From Pegea sp. RAD2-039 (lineage: Eukaryota > Chordata > Thaliacea > Salpida > Salpidae), in assembly GCA_034620365.1 (NCBI GenBank), contig JAQGEQ010000202.1, positions 97,001-161,000 on the forward strand: a DNA stretch of 64,000 nt. The letters are read 5' to 3'. The notes under the pieces were generated by a model. That model was not told the DNA's origin. It ran no database searches and was given only the letters and a program-made list of their open reading frames with translations. Of the stretch, positions 10,638 through 23,690 are shown piece by piece. How positions within the stretch are numbered: position 1 is the stretch's first letter; the number at the start of each line of letters is the position of its first letter. The translations under genes and the position numbers were made by a program.

Positions 10638-13368
10638 TCAAATATTATAAGTAAATTTAAGAAAAATAGTTTGGAAAAGTTTGTTAGGAACAAACAGACG
10701 TAAATATCGGATCAATTTGCCAAATGAAGGAATATAAACTTCTTCTTGCCTCCAAGAAGCAGCTGAAAAATATTAAAATTGTACTTCTAGTGTAAACTTC
10801 ATGACCGATTTAATGAATAATTTATGAGAATAAACTTTAAAACAAACACCAACATAATAATACTAAATGTTTAATGAATAATTGAACAGTTTGTTTTGTT
10901 TTTTGTTGAATTCAATTAGTTTTAGAGCTGAGATAAAACATAGATATGAAAAACTTGTTAAACAACATTTTCAAACTCCAAATAAAATATTAAATAAATA
11001 GTTTGTTTATTTCGATTTTTATGAAATTTAAAATCTTCACTAAAATATTTGTTATTATTAAATAAGCTGAGAAGTTATCGATTTCAAAGTTTTATGAATA
11101 CATAAAATATTTTCATCATTTTTAAATCTTTTCTGCTAAAAGACAAATTATCTACCATAGATTCAATAAACCTACTTGCAAGCAACAATATTAGAAATTT
11201 CATTTTAATCTCTCACCTTTTATAATCTCGACAGCAGCATCATTAATTGGATAGGCAGATACTTTCAATTTTCTTGTACTGAAATCAAAACAACTTAGTA
11301 ACTAATCAAAATGATATTAGTGAGTATTAAAAGTGATTTTCTTACTTGCTGTAGTCTGATTTCGTTGCTATCAAACCTAACAAGCAATTAGTGATTGAAT
11401 AATGTTGTCGATTATGTGCAAACATTTCAAGGCGATAGTTATCATAAAAACGGTTCAAGGCAGCTTTTGTAGCTCCATATGCAGTCGTGTTTAAAGTATC
11501 TATTTCACCTTTGGAATTATTTCAGTAATCAAATGTTGAAAGTAAAAGCCAAAACTGGTTTTCTGGTTTTATAAAAATTTAAAATATTTTTTCTAGATAC
11601 TTTAGAAAATCGAAGCTAATTTAATAAAAAGATGAATTTAAATATTTTCTTTTCCAAAAACAAAATTATTAAGTTGATTTAAAAACAAGAGATCGTTTTA
11701 GAATTTGAGAATAGTTTAAGAAATAGAACCATCTTACCAGCCATGGATGAAACCACAACCAAATGACCATTTGAGTTGGTTAGATGTTGGTGAGCGGCAC
11801 TTGATAAATGAATATAACTCAAATAATTGACGTTAATAGACCTACAATGTAAGATATTGATATTTATGTAACAACTATCTGTAATGAGAGGTTACGTAAT
11901 CAATAAATCTTTTGTTTTATAAAATATGTGAAAAATTATAAATATAGTTTTAAAATTATTCGAATTTATATTAATTATAAGAAATGAATTTATTTTTCAA
12001 ATTGTTTAATATACAATTATCAAAAATCAGATGTTTGTAAAAATAGGAAAATGTTGGTGTCTTCAGCCGATGAATCTCGCGGTAGTTAATTATTTAGCTT
12101 GTAAATTATTCATTCATTTTCAAAATAACAAAAGTTGTCTGTCAACTTTGAAAAAATTCATCAAAAAAACCTCATTTGTTACAATTTGTGTTAAAAAAGA
12201 ATAATTTGTTAATAAATATTCAATTAAAAATTACAGACTGAAAAAGAGAATTTAAATTCAATTTTTTGGTGTTAAAGTAGAAAAATATAAGTCATTTGTA
12301 ATTCTTAAGATTAAAATTTCAATATAAGTTATATAAAATAAGATAAAGAAGATTAAATCTCAAATTTTAATTAAATAATTCTTAAAAAATAGAAATAAAA
12401 GTTTAAAATTATTATGTGATGAAAATTATGTTTATTTTCTGCATTAGGTAAATAATTAGCTTTTAAAAAATAACTTTAGACTTACTCATCTAAATATTTC
12501 AAATTTTCTTCACTGTTTTTCCACTCTAAGGTCAATGTTCTCATGATGTGGTTTAAAACCAAATAATCAATGCTTCCTGAAATTAAGTTGGTTTGAAAAG
12601 AAGTTAAATAATTTGCAGCTAGCACATCAAGTTCAAAAACTTATTTTAAAATTCACTATTTTAATTCGTAACAAAAATTTAATAATTATAAAAATATTTG
12701 GAAATTAAAATCATCTTTAAAAGATGATCAATTGATCTCTGTAATTCGAAGAATCAGACCTAAGAATTGAACAGATTTTTTAATAACTATTTTAGCTTGT
12801 GATAAATCTCTCATATCAGCAGCTTCATAACTACAACTCAAAGCACCAAGTCGAAGGCATTCATGTTTCACCTAAACAATAATTTGATAAAAAATATTGG
12901 TTTTGTGAAATATTGAAAATTCAATTGACATTTTAAGTAATTTGATTATTGAACAATTTCAAAAACCTTTTCAAGAACACTAGCTCGGCGAGATGTAAGA
13001 AAGACATGTGCTTTAAGTTTACAGAATTCGTAAGCAACTTGTTCTCCGATGTTTTGACTTGCGCCGGTAATTACAACTTTTTTTCCTTCAATTAATTCTG
13101 AAATTTACAAAAATTTTAAAAGCTGGAAATTGATTCAAAACAGAAATTGAAAAGTAACATATGTTCTAAAAGCCACTAAGGATATACATCTTAACCTATC
13201 ATTGTGGTTAATTACATCAATTAGTCATACTTTTTAGATACTTTCAACCTCATAGACTATTATTAGTTGAATATTTTTACCTGGTTGAATATCCTGTAAA
13301 GAGTAATGGAGATATCTGCTGAAAAAAATGGTAAAAACAACAAAAATGAGATGTTTAAAAACCATCAT
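10638..13368 (-). CDS. HSD11B1-like short-chain dehydrogenase/reductase, 8 exons
   Basis: I assembled eight exons, all with GT-AG borders and compatible phases: 13368-13281, 13097-12967, and then exons starting near 12870, 12580, 11842, 11510, 11280 and finally 10762-10638. The product is about 285 residues. It opens with a hydrophobic N-terminal segment (HLIFVVFTIFF), matching the ER membrane anchor of 11-beta-hydroxysteroid dehydrogenase 1. The Rossmann motif follows as TGASQNIG, then NHI, a VVSS strand with the catalytic Ser, and the catalytic YGATK. The C-terminal EEVYIP matches the family's EEVYYD. Known family members reduce or oxidise steroids or other carbonyls with NADP(H) in the ER; this substrate is unknown. 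The usual second Gly of the cofactor loop is Asn (TGASQNIG for TGASKGIG). It lies about 300 bp downstream of TMEM65 on the same strand. Confidence 0.82.
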
Positions 13369-13675
13369 AAAAGTTTTATCTAAAAATGGTAAAAAATCTG
13401 CAAAAAAATTTGTTTTATTCAATTTTATTAACTTTTAATCAATTTGTGTAAACAAAAAACAAGGATGAAAACAAAGTGGACAAAAAGCTGGTTGAAAATC
13501 AAAAAGAAATCTTTCAATCCGGTGAATTTGATAGACACAAAACATCAAATCAGTCTCTGTGAGGTTCAGGACATAACTAAGTTCAAAAAGAAATAAAAAA
13601 GGTAAAAAGAGGTTCACATCTTTGAAGACACAATTAAAAGATTCAATATAAAGAAGATTAGCGGAAAATTTGCAT

Positions 13676-15242
13676 CTAGGGTTTAGGGTCATCCGTATTT
13701 GTATCTTCTTCTTTCTTGTTCTTAAGGAAGAGGAGTGGGAACATCCCAATGATGCATCCGATTGTGATCCCAAATAACTTCGCCTGTGATCTTCCGATCA
13801 TGAATGAAAGATCAGGAAGTTGATGAGATTACTTACGAATGCGATGATCTGTAGAGTTTTAGGGAGTTCCATTTGCTCTGATGAAAGATCTGGAGGAAGA
13901 AGTCCCATCTTTAAAGATGCAGCTTCAATATACAGCGAGAGTCTGGAACAAGATCTTTATCAGATCTTTAGAAGATGAGGATTTAATAAACCTGACGCCA
14001 GCTAGATCTGAGATCAGGTTTCCGATTGCGGCAGCTGAAAAATCCTAATTGATGAAGATCAAAAGATCAGAGATCTTCACTTACCAGCCATTGTGGAGAA
14101 TCCTAATAAAACTCCCAAAGTAAAATCAATATATTCTCCCTGAAAATCATCAATTCTTAAAATGATAAATTCCCAAAAATTTGAGATTTTTAAAAGGATT
14201 TTTTCAATAAATAATTTCTAAAAAGTTGATCAACTAAATTGTTGATTTTTCAATTTTAATTGAGAGATGTTTCAGGCAATTTGCAATTAACTAGCAGATA
14301 TTGAAGACTAATTATTTCTTAAATGCAAATTGACTTCATCTTTAATTAAAATGTCAACTTTAAAACTTTTACTTACTGCTACTATCATGATGAAGTTATC
14401 AAAGAAGCCAAAGCCTATGAAAGGCGCACAGTTGAAAGCAAATACTAAAAAAACAATTCAAAAGTAAATTAGAAAATGTTGAAATTTTAAACATTCAATC
14501 TTAACAATTAGATGATATTCAAAAATAATTAAATAGTTTGATTATCAACAACTGTTACTCATAGCTTAATTTCCATTTAAATATAATTGAGATAATTTGT
14601 TTAAAATTTTCAAATTAAAGTCAACAAAAATATAAATTTGCAATTTAATGTATATAAACTTGTTAATTATTACTCAAATATAAATAAATAAATAAACTAA
14701 ACAAATAGTAAGAAAATTATTCAAGAAAAGCATCAGTTTTTAGAAGATAAATGAAGATATCTTTTAATCTTATCTCTTTACAAACGTACATGTCTTTATT
14801 TGATCTTTAGTCAGAGGCAACACTGAATCATCTTCACATGAATTTTTTTCATCTAGAATATAAAAGTTTAGTATTTTGAAGGTAAATAACAAATTTAGGT
14901 TTTTTAAACTTCAAAAAATGAATTTTTTATTTCTAAATCAACTAACAACAAACTGAATAAATAAAACTTACACTTTTGTAGTTCAGTAGTTAGTATATCT
15001 CTTTCACATTGTGTCAACTTTTTGATGATTTTTTTAGCAAATTGTTCATCTATGGTGACAGAAGCTAATTGATCTGAAGGTATCTTTAACAATTTAGAAT
15101 TTCGTTGACGTTGGTTTGGGAAACATGTAACAAATGAGTTTTGATTCTCATATAGAAATAAATTCAAATTTTTATGAAAAAGTTTAACTTTTTTTGAAGA
15201 AAAACAAATATTTCCACAAACTTTCTGCATTTTGACTAACAT
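13676..15242 (-). CDS. TMEM65: TMEM65 mitochondrial inner-membrane protein, 7 exons
   Basis: Seven exons join in frame. Exon 1 is 15242 to about 14970, exon 2 about 14854-14790, exon 3 from about 14444 to 14380, exon 4 near 14140-14090, exon 5 near 14030-13993, exon 6 near 13950-13840, and the terminal exon ends at the stop at 13676. Diagnostic blocks are PFIGFGFFDNFIMIVAG (exon 3 into 4), GFSTMAAAAIGNLISDLAG (4 into 5) and GITIGCIIGMFPLLF (last exon), all close to human TMEM65. The N-terminus is basic and matrix-targeting-like. TMEM65 is an inner mitochondrial membrane protein linked to Na+-dependent mitochondrial Ca2+ efflux. The C-terminus ends in an acidic tail. Exons 1-2 are the source or twin of the inverted copy at 9.5 kb. 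Confidence 0.9.
14636..15201 (-). repeat. Inverted repeat, right arm (TMEM65 exons 1-2)
   Basis: This is the intact arm of the inverted duplication. It spans most of TMEM65 exon 1, intron 1, exon 2 and part of intron 2. The TMEM65 start codon at 15242 lies just outside the arm. Confidence 0.88.
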
Positions 15243-15499
15243 AAAGATAAACTCAAAAATTTAAAAACCTTGAAATAAAAAATAATTATTATTTACATGA
15301 TACAAATTATTATCAAATAATTTACAAATTTTATTTTTTAAAATCATATAAACAAAAGAAATTTTGATAACTACCTTCAATCATTTGAACAATTCAAACT
15401 TTATAAATTATTTTAAAAAGCAAATAAAAGTTGGTTAAATATAGAATTCAATAAAGTAAAATTCATACAATATTATATTATTCAATTTAGATATAGGAT

Positions 15500-16375
15500 T
15501 TAAACTACATCAACAGAGTCCCAAGCATATTTCTTATCTTCACCACATTCTTTGATAATAAGTAAGTCTTCATTTGACAGATCAAAACTATTTATTTTAA
15601 AATTTTCAATAATATGAAAGATATTTGTTGATTTTGGTAAAACACTACAACCTTTTTGTAAGCCCCATCTTAGTAAAATTTGGGCAAGAGTTACTTCAGG
15701 TAATCTATTTGTAATTGGATCAAATCTTTTTTGACCAATCAACTTTCCTTGACCTAGTGATGAATATGCCTGATAATGAATACATTTGTCTAAACAATAA
15801 TCAAAAACTTCTTTATTTAAATAATCTGGATGTAATTCACTTTGAAGAACAGCTGGAATTGTTTTTGAGTATTCTTCTAACTGTTTTAAATGTTTTAACT
15901 TAAAATTTGAAACACCAAGATTTCTAATCTTATCATTTTCCAAAAAAACTTTTTCTAATGAAAGCCAAGCTTTTCTTCTCAAATCTTTATTAACAGGATC
16001 TTCAACCTTTTTACCTTTTCTACCTGGCCAGTGAATTAAATACAAATCTATATAATCAGTTTGAAGATTATTTAGAGATCTATCAACCGCGATATGAGCT
16101 TTTACATCAAGATCTTGTGGAGAGAGTTTAGTAGTGATAAAAATATTTTCTCTAATTAAATTATGTTTCTTTAAAACTTCTGGTAAACATTTTCCAATTA
16201 ATCTTTCATTTTTATAAACAGCTGCAGTATCAATAAGACGATATCCACATCCTAATCCTGTATCTAAGACTTTCATCATAACATCTTCAGATTTTATTCC
16301 AAAGGTCCCAATACCAATTGAAGGAATCTTCACTCCAGTATTTAACTTGAAGCTATTTATTGATTTTAAGGACAT
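15500..16375 (-). CDS. Aldo/keto reductase
   Basis: This single-exon gene encodes 291 residues from an ATG. It is a compact TIM-barrel AKR. It has the strand motif IPSIGIGTFG and the catalytic tetrad Asp49 and Tyr54 (DTAAVY), Lys83 (TTKLS) and His115 (LIHWPG). It also has the GVSNF motif and the C-terminal NADP-binding LPKSTN segment. The length fits the short prokaryote- and plant-like AKRs, shorter than the 310-320 residues of AKR1 enzymes. Such enzymes reduce aldehydes, methylglyoxal or similar carbonyls with NADPH in the cytosol; the substrate here is not predictable. Intronless structure in an intron-rich locus could mean retroposition or ancestral intron loss. Confidence 0.9.
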   Translation of the reverse strand: MSLKSINSFKLNTGVKIPSIGIGTFGIKSEDVMMKVLDTGLGCGYRLIDTAAVYKNERLIGKCLPEVLKKHNLIRENIFITTKLSPQDLDVKAHIAVDRSLNNLQTDYIDLYLIHWPGRKGKKVEDPVNKDLRRKAWLSLEKVFLENDKIRNLGVSNFKLKHLKQLEEYSKTIPAVLQSELHPDYLNKEVFDYCLDKCIHYQAYSSLGQGKLIGQKRFDPITNRLPEVTLAQILLRWGLQKGCSVLPKSTNIFHIIENFKINSFDLSNEDLLIIKECGEDKKYAWDSVDVV

Positions 16376-19126
16376 TTTTAGATGATGACCGACAGTTTTA
16401 ATAATTATGAAAATATTGATTAATATTTCATATCATAAATTGACTAGTATCTAGTAGATGGAAAAAATATAATTTTATATTATTTGGTTTAATATAGGAA
16501 GTCATAAAAAATTCAACAATTTTTAGAAATGTAAAAAAAACTTTTATTTAATAATCAATATGACTTGAACAACTTTAATAAAAATTTATTTGAATTATGA
16601 AAGTTATTTAATAGAAAAGTTTTATTTAAAATTTATTTAGAAAATTAAAACAATTTCAATAAAAGTATTAGTAAAAGAAATTAATTTTCAACATTTTATA
16701 AAACTTTTGTAAGAAAAGTATTAAAATTATTAGCTATCTATTTTATTTAATAATTTATTTATTATTTTATTAAAATAATAATTTTTAGCAATGCGACAAG
16801 ATAAAATCAGTAAAAAAATATAAACAAGCAACTATAATAGGATAAACTTTTCAAAAACTTATAATAAAACTGAAACATACCAGCAACAATTTGATAGACG
16901 AAAAAACTTTAAATTATCAATATGGAATATTGGTTATAAAAAGAGATAGACGAAATTCAATACTTTCTATGAAATCAGCGAAAAAACAAAAACTTTTCCA
17001 ACCACATGTAGTAGGGGATTTTTACTACAAATTTGTTTCGTAAAATTATCGGAATTTCTAAAAATTGAAATTTTCGCCTAGCTGTTTGAGATTCAACATT
17101 TTTTACTTAAATAATCATCTTTAAAAAATTATTTTATAATCAATAGATGCCTGAATTAAAGTTAAGGATTATGGTTTTATTGATGTAATTTAAACTAATT
17201 TGTACTGAAATGAAAATATGAAGTCAAATACTTATTTAAAGTTACAGAAATAGATATATGTCAACCACCAAAATATATTTTTCACAATACAAATAAATTA
17301 GTTCAAATTAGTCACATTGCATTTTATAATATCTATAATTTCAAAATCGTTTATGTAAAACTAATATTCAAAAGGACTTAATGCATATGTGTAACAAAGA
17401 TAACTTAATAAAAAGAACTTAAACACCTATAAAATGTGTCCTATTTAAAACGAGTAGGGATTATGCTCCCATATAATGAAATGACTCTATAACAGTTTCA
17501 ATGGTTGAATCTTCCAGCTTTAAACTAAACTCAAGTATGTTGACGTAGTATTCAAATTATTTGTAGTTATTTATTCACTCTAGTTTTAGTGAAAATGAGT
17601 TTAAGAAATAATTCGATAACTAATCTAATGATTTAGTTTTAGATAAAAGCTAGTACAGTCCATTTAAAGACTTATTCTTTCTAATTTTCTAAATAATATG
17701 ATAAAGTCTTATAATTAGAAGTACGACTTAATACTTGTGCAGATGTAACACAACCATCTACATGAGAAAACTTTTAGTAGTGAACCAACAAGTTTATATT
17801 CTATAAACTATTATTACTATTTAAAACAATCTTTTTAAACTTTTTAAGATTTTTACAAACTGCCCTTTGTATAATAAATAAGTTTAAATGGTAGATACTA
17901 GCAAAAAATTAAATTTAATTAAGCAAGATTGAAGTTTAATTAAATCAATCGAAATAAAATATATAAAATATTATTTGTATAGAATAAAAGAAAACAACAT
18001 AAATTTGCTTAAAGTTTATAAAAAATAAGACATAAGGCTGTTGAAGAAGTATTGTTTAATTTTAAAGACAAATTATAAAAAAATAACTTGAGTAGACTTC
18101 AATATGAGATTGTTAAAAATAGACTTAAATCTACATAAGATTATTTCTTTAAAGTCTAGTTTTAATCTTTCCGATATTTAAGATATCAGCAATATAGTAT
18201 TAGTAAATATTTATCAAAGAATTTGTTGAATTTGAAGGTAGAAATAATCATTAGAATATTATTTCTAAAAATCTAAACCCAACATAAAAAGTATCTTAAT
18301 GAATGTAACAACAATTATCGATAAAAAAATAATTGTTTCATCGAAAACATCATCAACAAATGTGTCTGGTAAATTCTATTTGTTATGAATCTTCGGTCTA
18401 GATGAATCCCTCTTTCTTATTTGCAAAAAATGATTTTCATGAAAATTTTAAGATGTTGTAATAGTTAAAGATTTTATCAAGTTGGCTTCATAATTAGAAA
18501 GAAGTTTGAATCTGTAAAGTTGGAAGACACAAAACTAATCTTTATTTGTTACACTTGCACTGTATTTAGTTGATAGAGTGTTAGATAAACATGTGCTTCA
18601 TGAAACTATAATTTTGACTCAAAGTTTTTATTAATAAATAATTTTAGAGGATCATAAAGAGGGTCTTTTAAGAACACACAATTATAAAACTTCTTCAAAA
18701 ATATTTGGGAACTTTTTATGGAAATATGATGAAACATCTATTTAATAGTGAATGAAAATAATTAGCACATGTTTTAATGGAAAATTAAATTTGTTGAAAT
18801 TATTCAAACTAAACACAAATTAAAACTTAAAGTTTTCTTTCAGCAGATTAGTGCTGATAAGAGCTGTTGAAACAGAATTTGAAAAACAAACAAAACAATT
18901 AAAGTTGTAATAATTTATTAACATTTTCAACAACTAAAAACATAATTTTATGAAATAAATTTCAGCTAGCAAATATATATCTCAGTTTTTAGCAGTTTTT
19001 TCTCAGATACTTGTTACTCCATAAAAATAAATTATCAAAACTTGAGAATAAAATGAGATTTGACAGATTAAACTCTCACGACTTCTTAAACTAAAATCTC
19101 AGAGTCATTAGATGACTAATCAGTGA
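16376..19126. other. AT-rich intergenic stretch, nothing recognised
   Basis: About 2.75 kb lies between the aldo/keto reductase promoter and the TYW1 3' end. No open frame with coding character, tRNA or repeat was found. Short GC-richer patches, such as 17440-17560, hold no readable domain. Confidence 0.5.
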
Positions 19127-21094
19127 TCAACATCCTTGAGTTACTTTACTTTTACGGTGCCATCTAGTTTCAATTGGATCAAAACCTCTTTCTTCTGAAC
19201 CAATTACAGCCCACGAAGGAGTTGGGGCCATATAATCTGCGGCAGTAAAACTCTCACCTGTACTTTCAAATCTTTGATAGAGTTGATGAAACTTCTCATA
19301 ATCAATCCAAGTATTCCATTTATCTTCACCCACTTTGAACTTGGTACTTGCAAGCAAAACACAATTGGAATGTTCATGTTCACAAGCAATCTCATATCCT
19401 TCAATACTATCAGCAAGTTGTTGAACAAACCCAACCACCTCATCATGCCACGGTACATTCTTCATGGTCAGACCGGCATTCGATTTGTTGTCCCCACAAT
19501 AAGTGACCCCTTTTACCTGAAACATAAACATTAAATAATGATTTATAAAAGATCACAAACTGACCTCTATGAAATCGGGTTTGCCCAACTTCACTAACTG
19601 TCCATACTCTTTGATCTCCTCACTGTTCCACGATTTCACAACTGTCAGTCTGTACACTGTCCTTTGGCCCTTGGCTGACAAAGCTTTCAAGCTATCGATG
19701 AATCTGGGCCAAAAGTCTTTGAAAAGCGGGCGGTCGATCTTCTTCAAAGAGTCCTGAGTAGCTGCATCCACACTGACGTAGAGTTGGGTTACTGGGAGTA
19801 GATTAGTGATCGCATCTGGGAATTGGGCGTTGGTGACGAGGAACGAAGAAATCCCCTTCTCGTGGAGGAGGGTCAGAAATTTGTTGATCTCTGGGTACAT
19901 GATTGGCTCGCCTACTAGTGATAGAGCACAATGTTGGATGGAGAATCCTTCAGCAAATCTTTGAGGTTTCACCCCAGGGACCCCTTTAAATTGTTTGATC
20001 ATTTCATAATGTTTAGTGATTGCTCCATCTACTATAACATCCGCAGGGTCTTGCTGCCATCTCCATTCAGTGCCAACTGGATTTGTATGATGTCTCCAAC
20101 AAAATACACATTTATTTGCACAAGCCAAACTTGGAGTGGTCTCCATGCAACGGTGGCTTTCAATTCCATAAAAAGTATGTTTATAGCAACCACCACGACC
20201 ACGTAACATTGATTTGGTCCAACGACACAATTTCACGCCTGAGTGACTACCAATCAGCTTGTAGCCCTGTTTAGTTAGAGCTTTACGAAGTTCTGGTGTT
20301 ATCATCTCAGCTGCTTTCTTCTTAATAATTTTACGTTTAATCAAACCATTTGGTGAAGTTTTATTATCATACTGCATCATAAACTCACCAACATCTTCTA
20401 CATCAACTAAATCTTCTTCTTTTTGTTCCTCATCATCACTTTCTTGTTCTTCTTCAACTTTAACTTCTAAATCAGTGTTTATGTCTTCCATTAAAGATAG
20501 AATATCAACACACCAAGCATCAAAATCAGCAGCTTGAGTTCCATGTCTACTAGCTGGTGTATATTCATTCCCATCTGCTACTGGATGAATACGAATACCA
20601 CTAAGCTTATGAAGCCATTTGTCAATGTTTTTTGCTGGTGTAATATAAAAATCACTATATAAAGAATGACCAAGTCCAAACACAGCATACTTCATTCCAT
20701 TAAGAAGAGTTTTTGAGACTCTAAAGTCATTAGAAGATTCACTTAACCATTTATGAAACCACTGGGCATCTTCTGGAGGTGTCCCTTCACTGTAAGTTGA
20801 TATTATAAAAAGTTGGACTCCATTAACATCAGCACAGAACTCATCTGGTTCAAAATCTTTTAAATTTTTCACAATAACTTTTAGATTCTTTTTTCTAGCT
20901 TCTTCTTTAAACTTAAAAGCAAAATTTTTAGAAGCTCCTCGTTGTGTCCCATAGTAAACTGTTATTGGTGACTCCTTTTTCTTAATCTCTGCACTATTTA
21001 CTTTCAAACTCTTTTTATTTTTTGAGCTTACAAACTGTAAAAAATACCCAATTGATACTCCAATCACAATTCCAGTTAAAATCTCTAAAATCAT
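19127..21094 (-). CDS. TYW1: TYW1, tRNA-4-demethylwyosine synthase (wybutosine pathway)
   Basis: Two exons, 21094-19565 and 19516-19127, are joined across a 48-bp intron and give about 639 residues. There is an N-terminal membrane-like segment (5-20), then a flavodoxin domain (about 43-205) with YYGTQRGAS as the FMN phosphate loop. An acidic linker (208-235) follows, then a radical SAM domain with CANKCVFC, the CxxxCxxC cluster ligands at Cys325, Cys329 and Cys332. The C-terminal part carries EIACEHEHSNC and the family's ERGFDP motif. TYW1 uses pyruvate, SAM and a second Fe-S cluster to convert m1G37 of tRNA-Phe into 4-demethylwyosine. The eukaryotic flavodoxin fusion supplies electrons. The gene looks complete and functional. 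Confidence 0.95.
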
Positions 21095-23299
21095 TTTTTT
21101 TGTGTGAACTAAATTTTTTAATCTGAATATTATAAAGTCATTTTTAAAATCTATAAATAAAAATATATTTTTATCAGTTTAAAAGTAATTTTTCATTAAA
21201 TAATCACCAAATTTCAGCACAATTTATTCAAACAGATTATTTAAGCATAACTCTATTCTTAAAATTATTATAACTACTGTTACTTTTAAACTTTTTCAAA
21301 ATATTCATTATAAATTGTTGAGCTGATATTTAATGATAGCTTTTGATTTAAGAAAGTTAATCTTACATCAAATATTTAAAGAAAATAAAACTTTAATAAA
21401 AAGAGAATAAAAAAGGCCCAGTGTTGTTCACTAATTAAGAGAATAATTTGAGAACATTTTTAAAGCATACAATTCAATAAGAAGTAAAAACATAAATTCT
21501 AGTCATTAAAATAAAATCACAAATTATAAATCTTTTATTTGTATTTATGAATCAATTTTTGCAAGTAATTGAAAAATTATAAATTCTAATTGAGATTTAG
21601 AATATAAGAATCTTTAAAATAATAATATTACAGCAGCTGACTTGAAGAAAGTTATCATTAAATAATAGAAACATAAAATAAATAACTTCTAACTAAATCA
21701 CCAAATTAAAAAAATTCAACAAAAGTTTATAAAATAATCTAATAAATAAAATATTAATAAAGAAATCACAGATAAATCTAAAATTGATTTTCTAAAGATA
21801 AAAAGTAGAGAATATTTTTCAGTAAAAACCTTGAACAAGTAAGTACTGTCAATATTAATATTTCAGTTCTTTAAAAAACAACATTGATTAAACAATTTAA
21901 AAAAATAAAAATCGAGCTAATCTTTTTCCATCAATTATAAAATGAACAATTTTCAAAAAATTCACCTAATTAAGCAATATTTTACTACAACTGAAACTAA
22001 ATCGTTTGCCTACATGAAGTTGAAAAGTCATGCCTTGAGACAAATTTTTGTAACCTACAAAATGGACTTTTAACTGTTTTAGAAGCTAGTAGTATGAATT
22101 TGTAAAAGCAAACTTTATATAAGACTACAAACTTTATATTATTCACAGCATTTCTTTGATTTTGTATTTACTTTTCTGTCATTTTAAACAAACAAGAAAT
22201 ATTATAATTATAATATATATAATTCGTATGTGTTATGAAATAGATCATAGAATGTTTGAACTTATTATAAAATATTGTTAAATTCTGTTCATCCTAGATT
22301 CGGTTTTTATATTTTTTTAGTAAATTTCAATATCATGGCAGACAGATGCCTCAAATATTAAAAATAAACCCAGAAATAAGAGATTTATCACAAACCCTCT
22401 TCGTGAAATGAGTTAAAAATGGATGAAAAGAGTAAAATGAGTTTAATTGTTTCTGACTAATAATAAAAGCCTTAAATATTAGTCTCCAGCAAGTAAGTTC
22501 AGTATTCCAAAATTACTGTTAAGTGAGGTATTTTAAAATTGAATCAAATAAGAAATCACAATGCCGTATGACATTTGGTAAGAAAAATAATGAAATCATT
22601 TAATCTTCAGAAGTACAAATTACATTTTTTAATTTGTGAGTGACAATTTTATTGATAACTTAATCAACTAATGTTGGATTAGTTGAATCAAATTAAAAAA
22701 AATAATAAAAACTGACTTTTGCATAATAAAAATGGGAATATATAAATTAGGAAATTGTAATTCTTTAATAATCACTAAAAGATTTTTATAAAATGATTAA
22801 AATGTTTTACAAAATAAAAGTTTTACAAAATAAGAAATTCAATTAAATAAATTTGCTAACTCTAAATGTAGTAGAAGACAACAAAATATAAATATCATTC
22901 AATAACACTTTTTGTAAGAATAATTTGGTTTATTGTAAATGAGAAACAAATAGACAACAATATGACATTAGAACCTGAGAAAATATCATATATTGACATC
23001 TGATATTTTTCTGATATTTCTCAAATATTATGTTAGTAAAAGATATGAAAATTATTGTTAGTTAAAAATGATAAAAGTAGATATTGATGAAGAAGAATTT
23101 TATAAAAGTATTTATTTAAATAAAATATTTCATCTCATTAAAAGATTACAAGAAGAGTGGTTAGGGAAAAGTAAACATAAAATCATTGACTATATCTCGA
23201 ATTGTGATTAAAATAAAAGTAATTTGAAACATATCTATATCAAGTTTTGGTAAATTTAAAGATACTAAACTTGAAGAACTCATTGAAAAAAATATTTTT
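21095..23299. other. AT-rich intergenic stretch, nothing recognised
   Basis: This spans the TYW1 upstream region to the start of the degenerate paralogue at 23.3 kb. No supported gene or repeat is seen. A 48-codon frame at about 23069-23215 (+) has no recognisable features. Confidence 0.45.
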
Positions 23300-23690
23300 A
23301 GAAAAAAAGCAGTCTTCAGGATTTTGGAAAAACTGAAAACATTTGAAATCATGTTAAAATGATAACATCTGGAATGATTGAAAAGAAGATTTCTAAAAAG
23401 AAAGTTAAGAAGTTGATAGAAAAAGAGAAGATAGAAAAAATTGACGAAAAAAATGAAATTGAAATGCAGAAAGATATCTGCAGAGATTACTTGGGATGTC
23501 TGCAGATGAACTGAATAATATGAAGATGAGGAACTCCCATCTGCATTAGAAAGGGTCTCACTTCATATCAGAACAAGATCTAGTGGTGAAGGACATTCAA
23601 AAGAACAAGTTTGGGAAACAACTAGATCTGGAAGAAAAGTTAATGGTAAAGATCTAAGAAGAAAGAAACCTCCCTCTTTCTCTCTTGTTT
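23300..23690 (+). pseudogene. Frameshifted relative of the 26.2-kb lysine-rich gene
   Basis: This segment aligns directly with 26357-26756 of the downstream gene, matching at roughly five of six bases by eye. The shared blocks include YLQRLLG, the SALERVSLHI stretch and the SSGEGHS motif. A one-base loss at about 23515, after the codons for SADEL, shifts the frame. An extra change near 23465 also disrupts the acidic stretch. No intact frame spans it. Probably a decayed tandem duplicate. Confidence 0.75.

Noticed and set aside
19516-19565. TYW1 split into two genes
   Set aside because: The two frames are joined by an intron with clean GT and AG, and the joined protein reads KPDFIEVKGVTYCG as in human TYW1.
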